Part shown: in pieces, positions 1-9,059 of the stretch
How the letters are laid out: the number at the start of each line of letters is the position of its first letter
Numbering within the stretch: the first letter of the stretch is position 1
Assembly: GCA_003612405.1 (NCBI GenBank)
Contig: RAYR01000031.1
Location: forward strand, 1 to 44,804
DNA length: 44,804 nt
DNA from: a bacterium 0.1xD8-71
GTDB taxonomy: Bacteria; Bacillota; Clostridia; Lachnospirales; Lachnospiraceae
Direction of reading: 5' to 3'
Position numbers and translations under genes: made by a program
Notes under the pieces: generated by a model
Database searches by the model: none
Told to the model about the DNA's origin: nothing
What the model saw: the letters and a program-made list of their open reading frames with translations, nothing else

Positions 1-103
1 AAAAAATCAAAAGTCCACAGTATCTGAGTTGTATTGAACCACGATATTAAAAAGAAAGGAAGTTATGGTGTTTTTGCTTCTATAAACATCATACAAGGAA
101 TTT

Positions 104-925
104 ATGAAAACTCTGTATGTATCAGACTTAGATGGAACATTGTTACGAAGTGATGCCCAAACTTCTGAGTATACTAACCAAGTGATTAATAAATTAACGT
201 CAGATGGGATACTTTTTTCTTATGCTACGGCTAGGTCATATCTAACAGCTACAAAAGCAACAAAAGGACTAAATGCCAAAATACCTATCATTACATACAA
301 TGGCGCTGTCATTTTGCAAAATGATACTTTTGATATTATTGCACAAAATGTATTTTGTCAAAATGAAAAAGAAGAAATTTTGAATGAAATACTGCGTCAA
401 GGCATTTATCCTATTGTTTACGCTTACATATCAGGTAAAGAAAAATTTTCTTATGTTGTAAATAAATGCAATCGTGCTACAACTGAATTTTTATTGACTC
501 GTAAGGGGGATGTAAGAGATACACCTGTTGAATTTGATAGTGCGCTAGAATTCGGAGATGTTTTCTATTTCACTTGTATTGATGCATACGAAAAATTGGA
601 ACCACTATACATTCAATTCAAAGAAAAATATCATTGCATTTTTCAAACAGATATCTATAGTGGGGAACAATGGTTAGAAATTATACCCCAAAATGTTTCA
701 AAGGCAAATGCAATTTTACAATTAAAAGAGCGATTGGGAATTGAATACATTGTTGCTTTTGGCGATGGAAAAAATGATATTGAAATGTTTGAAATAGCGG
801 ATGAATCATATGCTGTGGAGAATGCGGTAGACGAATTAAAAGCAATCGCTACCGGAATTATAGAAAGCAATGATTCTGATGGTGTAGCGAAATGGTTATA
901 TAATAAGTTCTGCACGATTGTATAA
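104..925 (+). CDS. HAD-superfamily Cof-type sugar-phosphatase-like hydrolase
   Basis: This is a 273-residue cytoplasmic HAD hydrolase of the Cof/YidA type, a family that dephosphorylates small phosphorylated metabolites. Motif I is DLDGTLL at residues 8-14, where the first Asp is the nucleophile and the second the acid/base. Motif IV is GDGKNDIEMF near residue 220, which supplies the magnesium-binding acidic residues. The cap domain lies between them, as in class IIB members, and the length is normal for the family. The ATG follows a weak AAGGAA. The gene is AT-rich compared with the core operons further right and lies beside mobile-element genes, so it may be accessory. The substrate cannot be told from sequence. 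Confidence 0.9.
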   Translation: MKTLYVSDLDGTLLRSDAQTSEYTNQVINKLTSDGILFSYATARSYLTATKATKGLNAKIPIITYNGAVILQNDTFDIIAQNVFCQNEKEEILNEILRQGIYPIVYAYISGKEKFSYVVNKCNRATTEFLLTRKGDVRDTPVEFDSALEFGDVFYFTCIDAYEKLEPLYIQFKEKYHCIFQTDIYSGEQWLEIIPQNVSKANAILQLKERLGIEYIVAFGDGKNDIEMFEIADESYAVENAVDELKAIATGIIESNDSDGVAKWLYNKFCTIV

Positions 926-963
926 CAATCCTGCATTTTTCTTTTATAAATATGATCTATAAC

Positions 964-994
964 TGAGGTGGGCGACAATCTGTCGCTCACCTCA
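964..994 (+). terminator. Strong hairpin downstream of the HAD gene
   Basis: A 14-base-pair stem (left arm 964-977, right arm 981-994, one G-T pair) closes on a 3-base loop. A run of six T begins about 9 bases after the stem. It lies between the stop of the HAD gene and the 3' end of the leftward STAND-like gene. It probably ends the rightward transcript, although the T run is further from the stem than is usual. Confidence 0.6.
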
Positions 995-1034
995 ACAACA
1001 ATTATTTTTTGCGCCTGTGACATTTTAATTGCTG

Positions 1035-3346
1035 CTATATCAAAAAGCTACTCCCAATGCCTAACCCTGCGGCTGCATACTGTTGCAATATTTCCTCCTG
1101 TTTTGCTTCTATAAGCTGCGGCTCGTCAGACCACAACTGTTCATAAATTGATAACGCTTTTTGCAGATGTTCCCTTGCCTTGTCCAGTCTGCCACAAGCA
1201 AGATTAATGTTTCCCATCGCTTCCTGTATGGCGGCATAGTCACTCGATAATTCAGAGTTATGCTCTTTCACAGTCTTTGCACATCTGCGGAGGGCGGAAA
1301 GCCCGCGCTCTGACTCACCCATGTCATGCAGCAGGACAGCATAATTGCATATCTGCGCTATGCTTTGGTTCATGTAAATAAGCCCATATTTCTCTAATAT
1401 TGAAATGCCCTGTTCCATATGATACGTTGCGAGGTCATTTTTATTGGTTTTATGGTACAGTGCACCCATGTTTGCGTTGAGGTTGGAAACTAACAGGGCA
1501 TTGTCAGCATTTATCTCTGTAATAAGTTCAAGCGCCTGCTGTTCGAGTTTTATGGCTTTTGAAGTCTGGTCTGCCATAGCCGCCTTATAGTCCAACAAAA
1601 GAGCCTTGTCGCTGGCTGTTCCGATAATGCTGTTGTTCAACAGGTTTTCAATTTCAGCCACCACTTTTTTCATGCCCTCCTCATAATGGTACTTGTCCAT
1701 ATATGCAAAGGCATCTTCCAGAAAGCGCAGATAAAATTCTTTATCGTCAACTTCAATCAAATCATTTATGTTTAGGGTGGTGGAAAACAGCAGCTTATAA
1801 TATGGAACATCTATTCCATGATAACAAAATACCTCTTTTTGCAGGTAACCAAGCATGGTATGGCAGTTCGTGACAGACGGCTTTGTATCCGTTATGGTAA
1901 TCTCCTGTAACATTGGGTGCAGTGTTATCATGCGTCCGCTTTTTGGCTGTATAAATCCCATTTCCACTAAATCATTTATGTTGTTCATGTCATGCTGCCT
2001 TAGCCATGATGCAAACAGCTTTGACGGGATTCCCGACAATGGGACGAGCGACAGGCAGCGCATGATTTCAGTCTGCATTTCATCAAGATTATACAATGAG
2101 AACAGTGTATGGATATGGTCATAATAAGTTGCCCTGCGGTTCTCTCCGTCCTTTGTGATGCCTATCTTGTCGGTTGCAGACATTCCCGCCTTTTCTTCCT
2201 CAAGCTTTTTAAGAAGTTCTTCCGGCTCTAAGATACCTGTCTGTAACAGCCGTGCAGACAGTTCCACGGCAAAAGTATGGAAATGCACAGTTTCTATTAT
2301 CTGCTCCATGACTGTCTTGTAATCGCAAGCATCTGTATAGTAATGTCCTGCAAGTTCAAACAGTATATTCCTGTCACTGATTTCCTCAATCAGCATACAA
2401 GGTCTGCTTTCTATCCTGCTGCGGGTGGTAAATAGCAGACGGCACTTATATTTGAGCATGACGGATAAAAATGTATCCTTTGTGGCTGTTGTATTAAAGT
2501 TATCAATAATGATTAATGTATCCTCTTTTAAAGACCGCAGAAAGCGGTTATGCTTTCTGAAACGTTCATCGTCAGTATCTTCCGGCAGGTCATCAGAAAA
2601 ATCCATGCCGGTAACATCACGCATTAAATCGCCGCTGTATATAATATAAAGGATATTGGTGTACTCTTTTTGTATTGTTTTGCGTATGCCTTTGCAAGCT
2701 CGCTTTTCCCAATCCCCGCGATACCATGTAAAAACACCTTTCCCTCGTCGGTCAGTAATTTATGCAGTGCGTCAAGTTCGCTGTCACGCCCGCAGAAATG
2801 ACGGCATGGTTTTGGCACTTCATTCTCGTATATATAATCTGCCACCATCGGAGAAAAGTTTCCAGCGGTAAGCAGTTCTTTTGTCTTGGTATCCCTTTTT
2901 ACAAAATTCCGCTCCATACCGAATAACAACAGGTCAGTAATATATTCTGCCTGTGCTTTATCCGTATTACAGGGATATGCACTGTTTAGTTTTTGCCGTT
3001 GCATTTCTGATATTGAATTATCCTGCACCAGTAAATCATGCATTTGGGTTATCACAAACCCTGTATCATAAAACAGCAGGAGTATATTTTCCTCAAAATT
3101 ATCAACAAAATCATTCCTGCCCTTTTTATCAGAAATATAATATCCCGTAATCTTCGGGCTTACTTTTGCCTGACCGTTTATCCATCGGCAGACAAGCCCG
3201 TTATCCAGAACAAAATTATCCGTATCGCCATTTTGGAAATAATCATCAAACAGCATATACAGAAAATCAATCTGGCTTACGCATCTGTCTTCACTTATAT
3301 AACTGCGCATGATACCCATAACAGAACAAAAATCAAGACGCTCCAT
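1035..3346 (-). pseudogene. STAND-type NTPase with repeat-rich C-terminal half, split by a one-base frameshift
   Basis: Two abutting leftward frames of 240 and 529 residues read as one protein of about 770 residues if one A is added to a run of five A (plus-strand T at 2667-2671). The first frame has an N-terminal region of unknown fold, then GRDSELDALHKLL and a Walker A loop GIAGIGKSE near residue 208. Past the shift the restored frame reads EYTNILYIIYSGDL straight into the second frame. That frame carries a Walker B LIIIDN, an LLFTTRSR strand typical of NB-ARC ATPases, and helical TPR-like repeats to the C-terminus. STAND proteins sense ligands and assemble, and some defend against phage. 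As written the ATPase core is broken, so this is a pseudogene, a phase-variable allele or a sequencing error. It sits next to TnpW and a serine recombinase, which suggests element cargo. Confidence 0.75.
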
Positions 3347-3521
3347 GGTCTTAATACTCCTTTTCCATTTTTAGTCAATCAGCAGTCAGTCCGCGCTCAA
3401 TGTGGTTCTGTCTGCTTTTCTTTAAACTGAAAATGATATTTCAATATCACGGAAGTTGGTACTGCTAAAGAATGAGTATAGCACAAACCATTTTCCAATA
3501 AAAGAGAATTGGAGGAGATAT

Positions 3522-3686
3522 ATGGAAAAATCAGACAGCAATGTAAATTCCGGCTATTTTGAGTACGGTAATGTGAGGATAATCATATCAGAGCATTTTC
3601 CCGATAATGGAAAGACATTAGAAAACCTTATGGAGAACCTCATAATCCACGAAGCAAAACAGCATGAAAAACAAGAAGTTTCCTAG
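3522..3686 (+). CDS. TnpW-like small transposon protein
   Basis: This 54-residue protein starts at the ATG at 3522, 8 bases after a strong GGAGGAG; an earlier in-frame start at 3456 has no such site. Its pattern is a short polar N-terminus, a strand GNVRIIISEHF, then a helix with LENLMENLIIHEAK. This resembles the small TnpW family carried by Tn4451-like elements, whose function is unknown. It lies 93 bases upstream of the large serine recombinase and on the same strand. The family call is from pattern memory and is less certain than the gene itself. Confidence 0.65.
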   Translation: MEKSDSNVNSGYFEYGNVRIIISEHFPDNGKTLENLMENLIIHEAKQHEKQEVS

Positions 3687-3707
3687 CTAAATTTATAAAA
3701 AGAACCG

Positions 3708-3764
3708 TTGAGAAACACCCACGAAAATGATATACTTGTAGGTATTGTAAGCGTGGGTTGTTTC
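3708..3764 (+). promoter_or_regulatory. Recombinase promoter overlapped by an inverted repeat
   Basis: TTGAGA (3708-3713) and TATACT (3731-3736) are spaced by 17 bases and form a good vegetative promoter for the recombinase. An inverted repeat, with arms at 3712-3723 and 3752-3764 differing by one inserted base, brackets the -10 element and spans the likely transcription start. It is well placed to act as an operator, possibly for autoregulation, or as an RNA hairpin in the leader. The protein that would bind it is not known. Confidence 0.6.
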
Positions 3765-3779
3765 ATGAAAGGAGATTAT

Positions 3780-5393
3780 ATGAAACAGCCAAATATCAAT
3801 ACAGCAATTTATATGAGGTTAAGCCGCGATGATGATAATTACGGCGACAGCGTGAGCATTGAAACGCAGAGAACCATTTTGACACAGTTTGCAAGGGAAA
3901 ACGGATTTCATGTAGTTGATGAGTACGTGGACGACGGATGGAGCGGGACAAATTTCGAGCGTCCCTCGTTCCAGAAAATGATGGACGACATTGAATCCGG
4001 CAGAGTCAACTGCATTATTACAAAAGATTTATCCCGTTTTGGCAGGGAACACGTTATGATGGACTATTATCTGGAATATTATTTTCCTGAAAAGAAAGTC
4101 CGCTACATAGCGGTTTCCGACGGTGAGGACACAGAAAAGGGATTGAGTGACTTTGTTCCGTTTAAAAACCTGTTCAATGAATGGTTTGCCAAAGACACCA
4201 GCCGCAAAATAAAGACCTCCATGAATGCCAAATTCCGCGCAGGCGAACATACCTGTGCATATGCCCCGATAGGCTACAAAAAGAACCCTGATATAAAAAA
4301 CAAACTGATGATTGACGAGGAAACAAGATGGATTGTGAAAAAGATTTTTGAGCTTGCTCTCCTTGGAAACGGCGCTTCAAAAATCATGAAGCTCCTTATT
4401 GCGGATAGAGTCCCTACGCCCAGCTACCTTAATTATAAACGGTTTGGCACATTTTCAAACATCTATGCAGATGCGCCGGAAGAAAAGGCATGGGAATGGA
4501 ACATTGGTCAGGTAAAGAGTATCTTAAAAGACGAAACCTATATCGGCAATTCCGTCCATTACAGGCAGACAAAGGCATCTTTTAAAAGTAAACGCCGCGT
4601 GTACAGGGACAGAAGCGAATGGCTGACGGTTGAGGGGACGCATGAACCGATCATATCAAAATCGGATTTCGACAATGTGCAGGGACAACTGGCGTCAAGG
4701 CGCAGGGAGAAAAAGGACTTTACAACACAGGTATTCGCAGGGCTGCTAAAATGCTCCGGCTGTGGTTGGGCGCTGACTTATGCTACCCATAAACGGAAAG
4801 ATGGAACATACGGCTACTATAAATGCGGCAAATACAGTATGTACGGAAAAGGATACTGCAGCAACCACCATATACATTATGACACACTCTATGCATATGT
4901 CCTGTCAAGATTGCAGTACTGGTCAAAGCAGGCTCATACGGACGAAGAAAAACTGTTGAAGAAGCTGCTGAACGCAGGCGACAGGGAGTCCGGCGCTATC
5001 CGTAAAAAACAGGAAAATGACCTGAAACGCGCGGAAAAACGAAGGGCAGAATTAGATAATTTATTCACAAGGCTGTATGAGGACTGGGTGGCAGGACGTA
5101 TTACAGAATACAATTTCAATATGCTCTCTGCAAAGTATCAGGATGAACAGGCACAGCTTGATGAACAGCTTAACGGATTAAAGGCTAAGCTGAACGAAAC
5201 AAGGCAGACTTCCACTGATGCAGAAAAATGGATTTCTTATATCAGAGAAACTGCTTATCCTACAGAGCTGACAGCCCCACTCCTAAACACGCTGATTGAA
5301 AAGATAGTCGTCCATGATGCGGTCAAAATGGAAGATGGCACAAAGGAACAGGAAATTGAGATATACTACCGCTTTATCGGCAAAATCGAGTGA
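3780..5393 (+). CDS. Large serine recombinase (TnpX/TndX type)
   Basis: This 537-residue site-specific recombinase cuts and rejoins DNA through a covalent serine link to excise and integrate its element. The ATG at 3780 is chosen because it follows AAAGGAG; the frame is open upstream but lacks a comparable site. The resolvase domain has catalytic Ser15 in YMRLSRDD, then ITKDLSRFGRE. A recombinase domain follows around residues 165-290, and then a zinc ribbon with Cys325 and Cys328 plus a second Cys pair near residues 350-360. A long charged coiled coil covers about residues 390-480. All expected parts are present, so it is probably active. A MobC fragment starts just past its stop, which suggests the element edge is close by. 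Confidence 0.93.
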   Translation: MKQPNINTAIYMRLSRDDDNYGDSVSIETQRTILTQFARENGFHVVDEYVDDGWSGTNFERPSFQKMMDDIESGRVNCIITKDLSRFGREHVMMDYYLEYYFPEKKVRYIAVSDGEDTEKGLSDFVPFKNLFNEWFAKDTSRKIKTSMNAKFRAGEHTCAYAPIGYKKNPDIKNKLMIDEETRWIVKKIFELALLGNGASKIMKLLIADRVPTPSYLNYKRFGTFSNIYADAPEEKAWEWNIGQVKSILKDETYIGNSVHYRQTKASFKSKRRVYRDRSEWLTVEGTHEPIISKSDFDNVQGQLASRRREKKDFTTQVFAGLLKCSGCGWALTYATHKRKDGTYGYYKCGKYSMYGKGYCSNHHIHYDTLYAYVLSRLQYWSKQAHTDEEKLLKKLLNAGDRESGAIRKKQENDLKRAEKRRAELDNLFTRLYEDWVAGRITEYNFNMLSAKYQDEQAQLDEQLNGLKAKLNETRQTSTDAEKWISYIRETAYPTELTAPLLNTLIEKIVVHDAVKMEDGTKEQEIEIYYRFIGKIE

Positions 5394-5425
5394 TGCATCA
5401 AGTTTTTTATTAACAGTGTCTTTAA

Positions 5426-5635
5426 GTGTGTGAAACAGACATTGACTATTCCGAACTTCGGGAATACAATGCCGCACTCGGAAAAATCGGCGGCAATCTG
5501 AACCAGATAGCAAAGCGCATGAACGCCACAGGCAATGTCTATGCCGCTGATGTAAAAGAGGTAAAGGAACTGATGAAAAAAGTGTGGGATACACAAAAAG
5601 CCATGCTCTCAAAACAGCCATACATGAAACAGTAA
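5426..5635 (+). pseudogene. C-terminal fragment of a MobC-type relaxosome protein
   Basis: The frame reads IDYSELREYNAALGKIG, then GNLNQIAKRMN, GNVYAADV and a final helix. This matches the C-terminal part of MobC, which assists the relaxase at oriT of mobilisable elements. The N-terminal ribbon-helix-helix part is missing, and the only start is a GTG without a clear ribosome site. It begins 33 bases after the recombinase stop. The fragment could be the edge of the element or the remains of an older one into which the recombinase element inserted. No relaxase gene is present. Confidence 0.7.
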
Positions 5636-5724
5636 ACCGTATCAAAATTTCTGCCACAAAACGGAACAGCAGCAGTCAAAGCGAAACTGCAATAACATCT
5701 AAAATCAGACAAATTTCACACCAA

Positions 5725-5774
5725 CAAAAAAGGTGTACCGCAGGTAAGTTTCAACCTTCCTTGCAGTACACCTT
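5725..5774 (-). terminator. Rho-independent terminator for a leftward transcript
   Basis: Arms at 5730-5744 and 5760-5774 pair over about 15 bases with one mismatch and one G-T pair. Read leftward, the stem runs directly into six T (plus-strand A at 5726-5731). The opposite strand has no T run, so the direction is clear. It lies 282 bases beyond the phoR stop. It could end phoR read-through or the short transcript predicted from the PhoP-box module at 6005-6049. Confidence 0.8.
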
Positions 5775-5990
5775 GATGTGTATAACCATTCCGTATTTTT
5801 CGTTTTTTGCATATATACAGTTTTTTTTCTAAACATGACCTGTCCCTCTCTGCCATCTTTTACAAAAAAAGAGAACAGCGTTTTATACTCAAATAAAACC
5901 ACTATTCCCTAATTTATGAATTACATATTTATGTCATAAAGATTGCATTATCAACCACCATTAGCGTTTGTATTGAATATATAAAACTAA
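5726..5990 (-). ncRNA. Candidate PhoP-dependent short transcript
   Basis: The 420-base gap between the MobC fragment and phoR has no convincing gene. It does have a leftward unit: a PhoP-box-like module at 6005-6049, a plausible -10 around 5985-5995 (TAAGAT or GATTAG) at the spacing seen before pstS, and a terminator at 5725-5774. The predicted RNA is roughly 260 bases. Its longest frame, from 5902, is poor in coding features and runs into the terminator stem, so a small RNA is more likely than a protein. This is a prediction from arrangement only. Confidence 0.4.
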
Positions 5991-6004
5991 TCTTATGACT
6001 TCTT

Positions 6005-6049
6005 TGTAAAATCTAAAAGCTATGTTTTGTATAATTTATGTAAAATTTG
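6005..6049 (-). promoter_or_regulatory. Second PhoP-box-like module, just downstream of phoR
   Basis: Three TGT-starting repeats on the plus strand begin at 6005, 6028 and 6039 (TGTAAAATC, TGTATAATT, TGTAAAATTTG). The offsets, 23 and 11 bases, are identical to those of the module before pstS, and the outer repeat sequences match too. Read leftward these are TTTACA/TACA-type half sites like Bacillus PhoP boxes. The module faces left, away from the operon. Confidence 0.6.
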
Positions 6050-6055
6050 AATTTT

Positions 6056-7735
6056 TTAGGAAATCTGCATCACATCATTTTTATCCTCTTGCAAAAAAAT
6101 CTGTATGATTGTTCCTTCTCCAGGGCTGCTCTGTAAGTCAATCTGACCATTCAAATACTGTACGGCGTGTTTTACAATAGAAAGTCCCAGCCCCGTTCCA
6201 CCCGACTCTTTAGAACGGCTCTTATCCACTCTGTAAAACCTCTCAAATATCCTTGCCTGATGTTCCGCCGGAATGCCAATTCCTGAATCCTTTACAGAGA
6301 TCACAGCCTGATTTTCCTCCCTGCTTACAGAAACCTCCACCATACCGCCATCTTTATTATATTTGACAGCATTATCGCAAAGATTAAATATAATTTCCGT
6401 CAATAACCGCCGGACACTTTTTATCCTGACTGTTTCCCCTGTCACAGCAATTTCAATATCCTTTATCGCTGCTATATCCGCCAGCCCCGCAGCCACATCC
6501 GTTGCAACCTCATATAAGTCAACATTTTCAAAAGGCATATCGCACCCCTCGTCTAATTGGGATAAACGGATAATATCATCAATCAATGTTACAAGCCGCC
6601 CTGCCTCTGTGCGGATATGCCCTACAAAACGTGCCATATCCTCCGGTTTTACAAGACCATTCTCCATTAACTCCGCACTTCCCATGATTGATTGCAGCGG
6701 CGTTTTCAGTTCATGTGATACATTGGCAGTAAACTCCCGCCTGTTCCTTTCTGCGAAAGCTTCTTCTGTTATATCAAAGGCAAGGACAACCGCCCCGATT
6801 ACAGTACCATTAGATTCAATGCGGTTGACATGGAGCTGATACTCTTTTCCCTCACGTTCTATGCGGATTTCGCTGTGTCCGTTTGAAAATGCGTCCTGTA
6901 TAGCATGGCTCACATCATGGTTCCGCTCCACTGTCAGAAAATCTTTACCTATGCAGGTTTTTTTTGTATGGAACAGTTTCAATGCTGCGGGATTGATGTT
7001 CAGAATGATGTTTTTTTCATTTAAAAGCACAAGTCCTTCCGTCATGCCCTGCGTAATCTGTGTAAACTCATCATTCTTTCTCTGAAGTTCCGACAACTGT
7101 ACATCTATCTGCCTATGCTGTTTATTGATACGGTTTAATAAGGGCGCTAATTCTTCATAGGTATCATTTTCCAGCGGTTTTTCCAAATCAAGGCTGTTTA
7201 ATGGCTCCATGATATGTTTGGAAATCCGGCTTGCCAACACTCCCGACAACACAAGGGCCACGGCAAGCACAATTAAAATCGGCTGTATCATTCCCAATAC
7301 AAGCAACCAAACAGTAGCACTGCTAACCGAAATTCTAAGGACAGAACCATCGTTAAGCCTTCTGGCACAGTAAAGCGTTTTTTCCAGGAGTGTCGTGGAA
7401 TAGCGCAGGCTTTTTCCTTCGCTGTTCTGTAATGCCTGCCTGATTTCCTCCCTGTCCGCATGGTTTTCCATACTTTCCTCGTCGGACTGTGTATCATATA
7501 TCACATCGCCGTTCCCGGCAACCCATGTCAGACGGTACTGATTTGATTGTAATTCCTCAAGATATTCCTGCCCGTTCTTCTCAACGGCTGCGGCTGCCAA
7601 AGACAACTCATCTTCTAACTGTTTCCCCTGAACATCACTGAAATAACGGTAAAGACACCCCATGATGATAACAAGGCTCGCCATCAGGACAGCCGCCGCC
7701 ACAATCATAATAGACTTAAAAATTTTCTTTGTCAT
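6056..7735 (-). CDS. phoR: Phosphate-regulon sensor histidine kinase PhoR
   Basis: This 559-residue membrane kinase is expected to control PhoP according to phosphate supply. An N-terminal membrane segment (about residues 9-30), an extracellular sensor region and a second segment near residues 142-166 come first. A linker and PAS domain (about 230-330) follow. The H-box SHELKTP has His341 as phosphoacceptor. The N-box NLCDNAVKYN, G-box DSGIGIP and GTGLGLS complete the ATPase domain. It is the last gene of the leftward pst operon. Its start overlaps the phoP stop by 4 bases, which fits translational coupling. Confidence 0.93.
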   Translation of the reverse strand: MTKKIFKSIMIVAAAVLMASLVIIMGCLYRYFSDVQGKQLEDELSLAAAAVEKNGQEYLEELQSNQYRLTWVAGNGDVIYDTQSDEESMENHADREEIRQALQNSEGKSLRYSTTLLEKTLYCARRLNDGSVLRISVSSATVWLLVLGMIQPILIVLAVALVLSGVLASRISKHIMEPLNSLDLEKPLENDTYEELAPLLNRINKQHRQIDVQLSELQRKNDEFTQITQGMTEGLVLLNEKNIILNINPAALKLFHTKKTCIGKDFLTVERNHDVSHAIQDAFSNGHSEIRIEREGKEYQLHVNRIESNGTVIGAVVLAFDITEEAFAERNRREFTANVSHELKTPLQSIMGSAELMENGLVKPEDMARFVGHIRTEAGRLVTLIDDIIRLSQLDEGCDMPFENVDLYEVATDVAAGLADIAAIKDIEIAVTGETVRIKSVRRLLTEIIFNLCDNAVKYNKDGGMVEVSVSREENQAVISVKDSGIGIPAEHQARIFERFYRVDKSRSKESGGTGLGLSIVKHAVQYLNGQIDLQSSPGEGTIIQIFLQEDKNDVMQIS

Positions 7736-8409
7736 GCCTGCACCTCTAATCTATATCCAACGCCACGCACTGTTTCAATCATTTTCCCATAATCCCCCAG
7801 CTTCACACGCAATGTACGGATATGCATATCAACCGTCCTTGTTTCACTGATATAATCCGCACCCCATACATCATTAAAAAGCTGGTCACGGGTAAATGCA
7901 ATTCCCGGATGAGAGAGGAACAGACGGAGAAGTTCAAACTCTTTTAAAGTAAGCTGTATCCTTTCTCTGTCAACGGTAACAGTATGCTCGTCTAAATTGA
8001 CAACAAGGCCGCCTGCCTTCAAAAGATGTTCCACTTCTGTGGGATTGCATCGGCGAAGTACAGCTTTCACACGGGAAACCATTTCCATCATTCCAAAAGG
8101 CTTTACAAGATAATCGTCCGCACCTAAATCAAGGCTCTGAATTTTATCGTACTCCATGCCCTTAGCCGTTGCCATGATAACGGGAATCCTGCAAGTGTCG
8201 GGACTGTCTTTCAGAAATTTCAACAATTCCACGCCGTCCTCTCCGGGCAGCATAATATCAAGGATAATCAAATCCGGCTTATCCGTGGCCAGCGCATCAC
8301 GAAAAGCCGCCGCATCCGAAAAGCCTGTTGCTTCAAAATCTGTAGAATTAAGCGTGTATACCTCAATATCCCTGATACTTTCATCGTCCTCTACGCACCA
8401 TATTTTCAT
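7732..8409 (-). CDS. phoP: Phosphate-regulon response regulator PhoP/PhoB
   Basis: This 225-residue OmpR-family regulator is phosphorylated by PhoR and binds PhoP boxes. The ATG at 8409 follows AAAGGAG and gives the canonical N-terminus MKIWCVEDDE. The upstream in-frame extension lies inside phoU and is not used here. The receiver domain has the acidic pair near residues 8-9, phosphoacceptor Asp51 and the switch Lys in VKPFG. The C-terminal winged helix ends with RTVDMHIRTLR and VRGVGYRLE. Start and phoU stop overlap as ATGA. Confidence 0.94.
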   Translation of the reverse strand: MKIWCVEDDESIRDIEVYTLNSTDFEATGFSDAAAFRDALATDKPDLIILDIMLPGEDGVELLKFLKDSPDTCRIPVIMATAKGMEYDKIQSLDLGADDYLVKPFGMMEMVSRVKAVLRRCNPTEVEHLLKAGGLVVNLDEHTVTVDRERIQLTLKEFELLRLFLSHPGIAFTRDQLFNDVWGADYISETRTVDMHIRTLRVKLGDYGKMIETVRGVGYRLEVQA

Positions 8410-9059
8410 AAATTTTCTGCTCCTTTGTGTTTTCCTGTTACAGAAAAAGCCACCCACTCTGCAATATTTACCGCATGATCCCCAATACGTTCAAAGTATT
8501 TGGCAATCATCAGTAAATCTAATGCGTATCCTCCATTTGTCGGCTTTTCTGCTATCAGTTCAATCAATGATGATTTGACCTGCAGGAATAAATCGTCAAC
8601 CACATCGTCACGGTCAATCGCCGCATCAGCCAGCGCAACATCCTGCTTTACAAAGGCATCAATGCTTTCTGTGACCATTTGGCTCACCGCATCAGCCATA
8701 AAACGGATATGTTCACATTCCCCGCCTGTCCGCCCGTCAAGAAATGTAATAATTTCTGCAATGTCCGCCGCCTGCGTTCCAATACGCTCCATATCGGTAA
8801 TCATTTTAAGGGCTGCGGAAATCTGCCGCAAATCCCCTGCCACCGGCTGTTGCTGTAACAACAGTTTCAGGCACAGCGTTTCTATTGTGCGCTCCATATG
8901 GTTAATTTCCCCGTCAAGGGATATAACCTTATCTGTCAGCTTCACATCGCCCGCAGAGAGCGCCCTTGAAGCAATTGCAATCGCTTCCTCACACATTGCC
9001 CCCATCCTCGTAAGCTCATTATTAAGCGTAGCAAGCTGTTCATCAAAACGACTTCTCAT
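8406..9059 (-). CDS. phoU: Phosphate transport regulator PhoU
   Basis: This is a 217-residue all-helical protein of two PhoU repeats. It restrains PhoR signalling and Pst flux when phosphate is plentiful. Typical features are the N-terminal RSRFDEQL helix, the first-repeat segment DLRQISAALKMITDMERIG, and the second-repeat ending AKYFERIGDHAVNIAEW. Both helices carry the acidic metal-binding pattern of the family. The start shares one base with the pstB stop, and the gene overlaps phoP downstream, so it sits between the transporter and the two-component pair. Confidence 0.95.
   Translation of the reverse strand: MRSRFDEQLATLNNELTRMGAMCEEAIAIASRALSAGDVKLTDKVISLDGEINHMERTIETLCLKLLLQQQPVAGDLRQISAALKMITDMERIGTQAADIAEIITFLDGRTGGECEHIRFMADAVSQMVTESIDAFVKQDVALADAAIDRDDVVDDLFLQVKSSLIELIAEKPTNGGYALDLLMIAKYFERIGDHAVNIAEWVAFSVTGKHKGAENL

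Larger units (their letters stand above)
1035..5640. mobile_element. Remnant of an integrative mobilisable element (Tn4451/TndX-like)
   Basis: A STAND-like ATPase, a TnpW-like protein, a complete large serine recombinase and a MobC tail are contiguous, and no housekeeping gene lies between them. The relaxase and the rest of the mobilisation module are missing. No end repeats could be fixed by eye; serine-recombinase elements of this type use very short cores, often GA. The bounds given are those of the recognisable genes. Confidence 0.6.

Noticed and set aside
2624..3346. The 240- and 529-residue frames as two separate genes
   Set aside because: The ATPase motifs are divided between them, and one added base joins them with a sensible sequence and no gap.
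5705..5902. 65-residue leftward frame between the MobC fragment and phoR
   Set aside because: It runs through the terminator stem, lacks a clear ribosome site at its start, and its composition is not protein-like; an untranslated RNA fits better.
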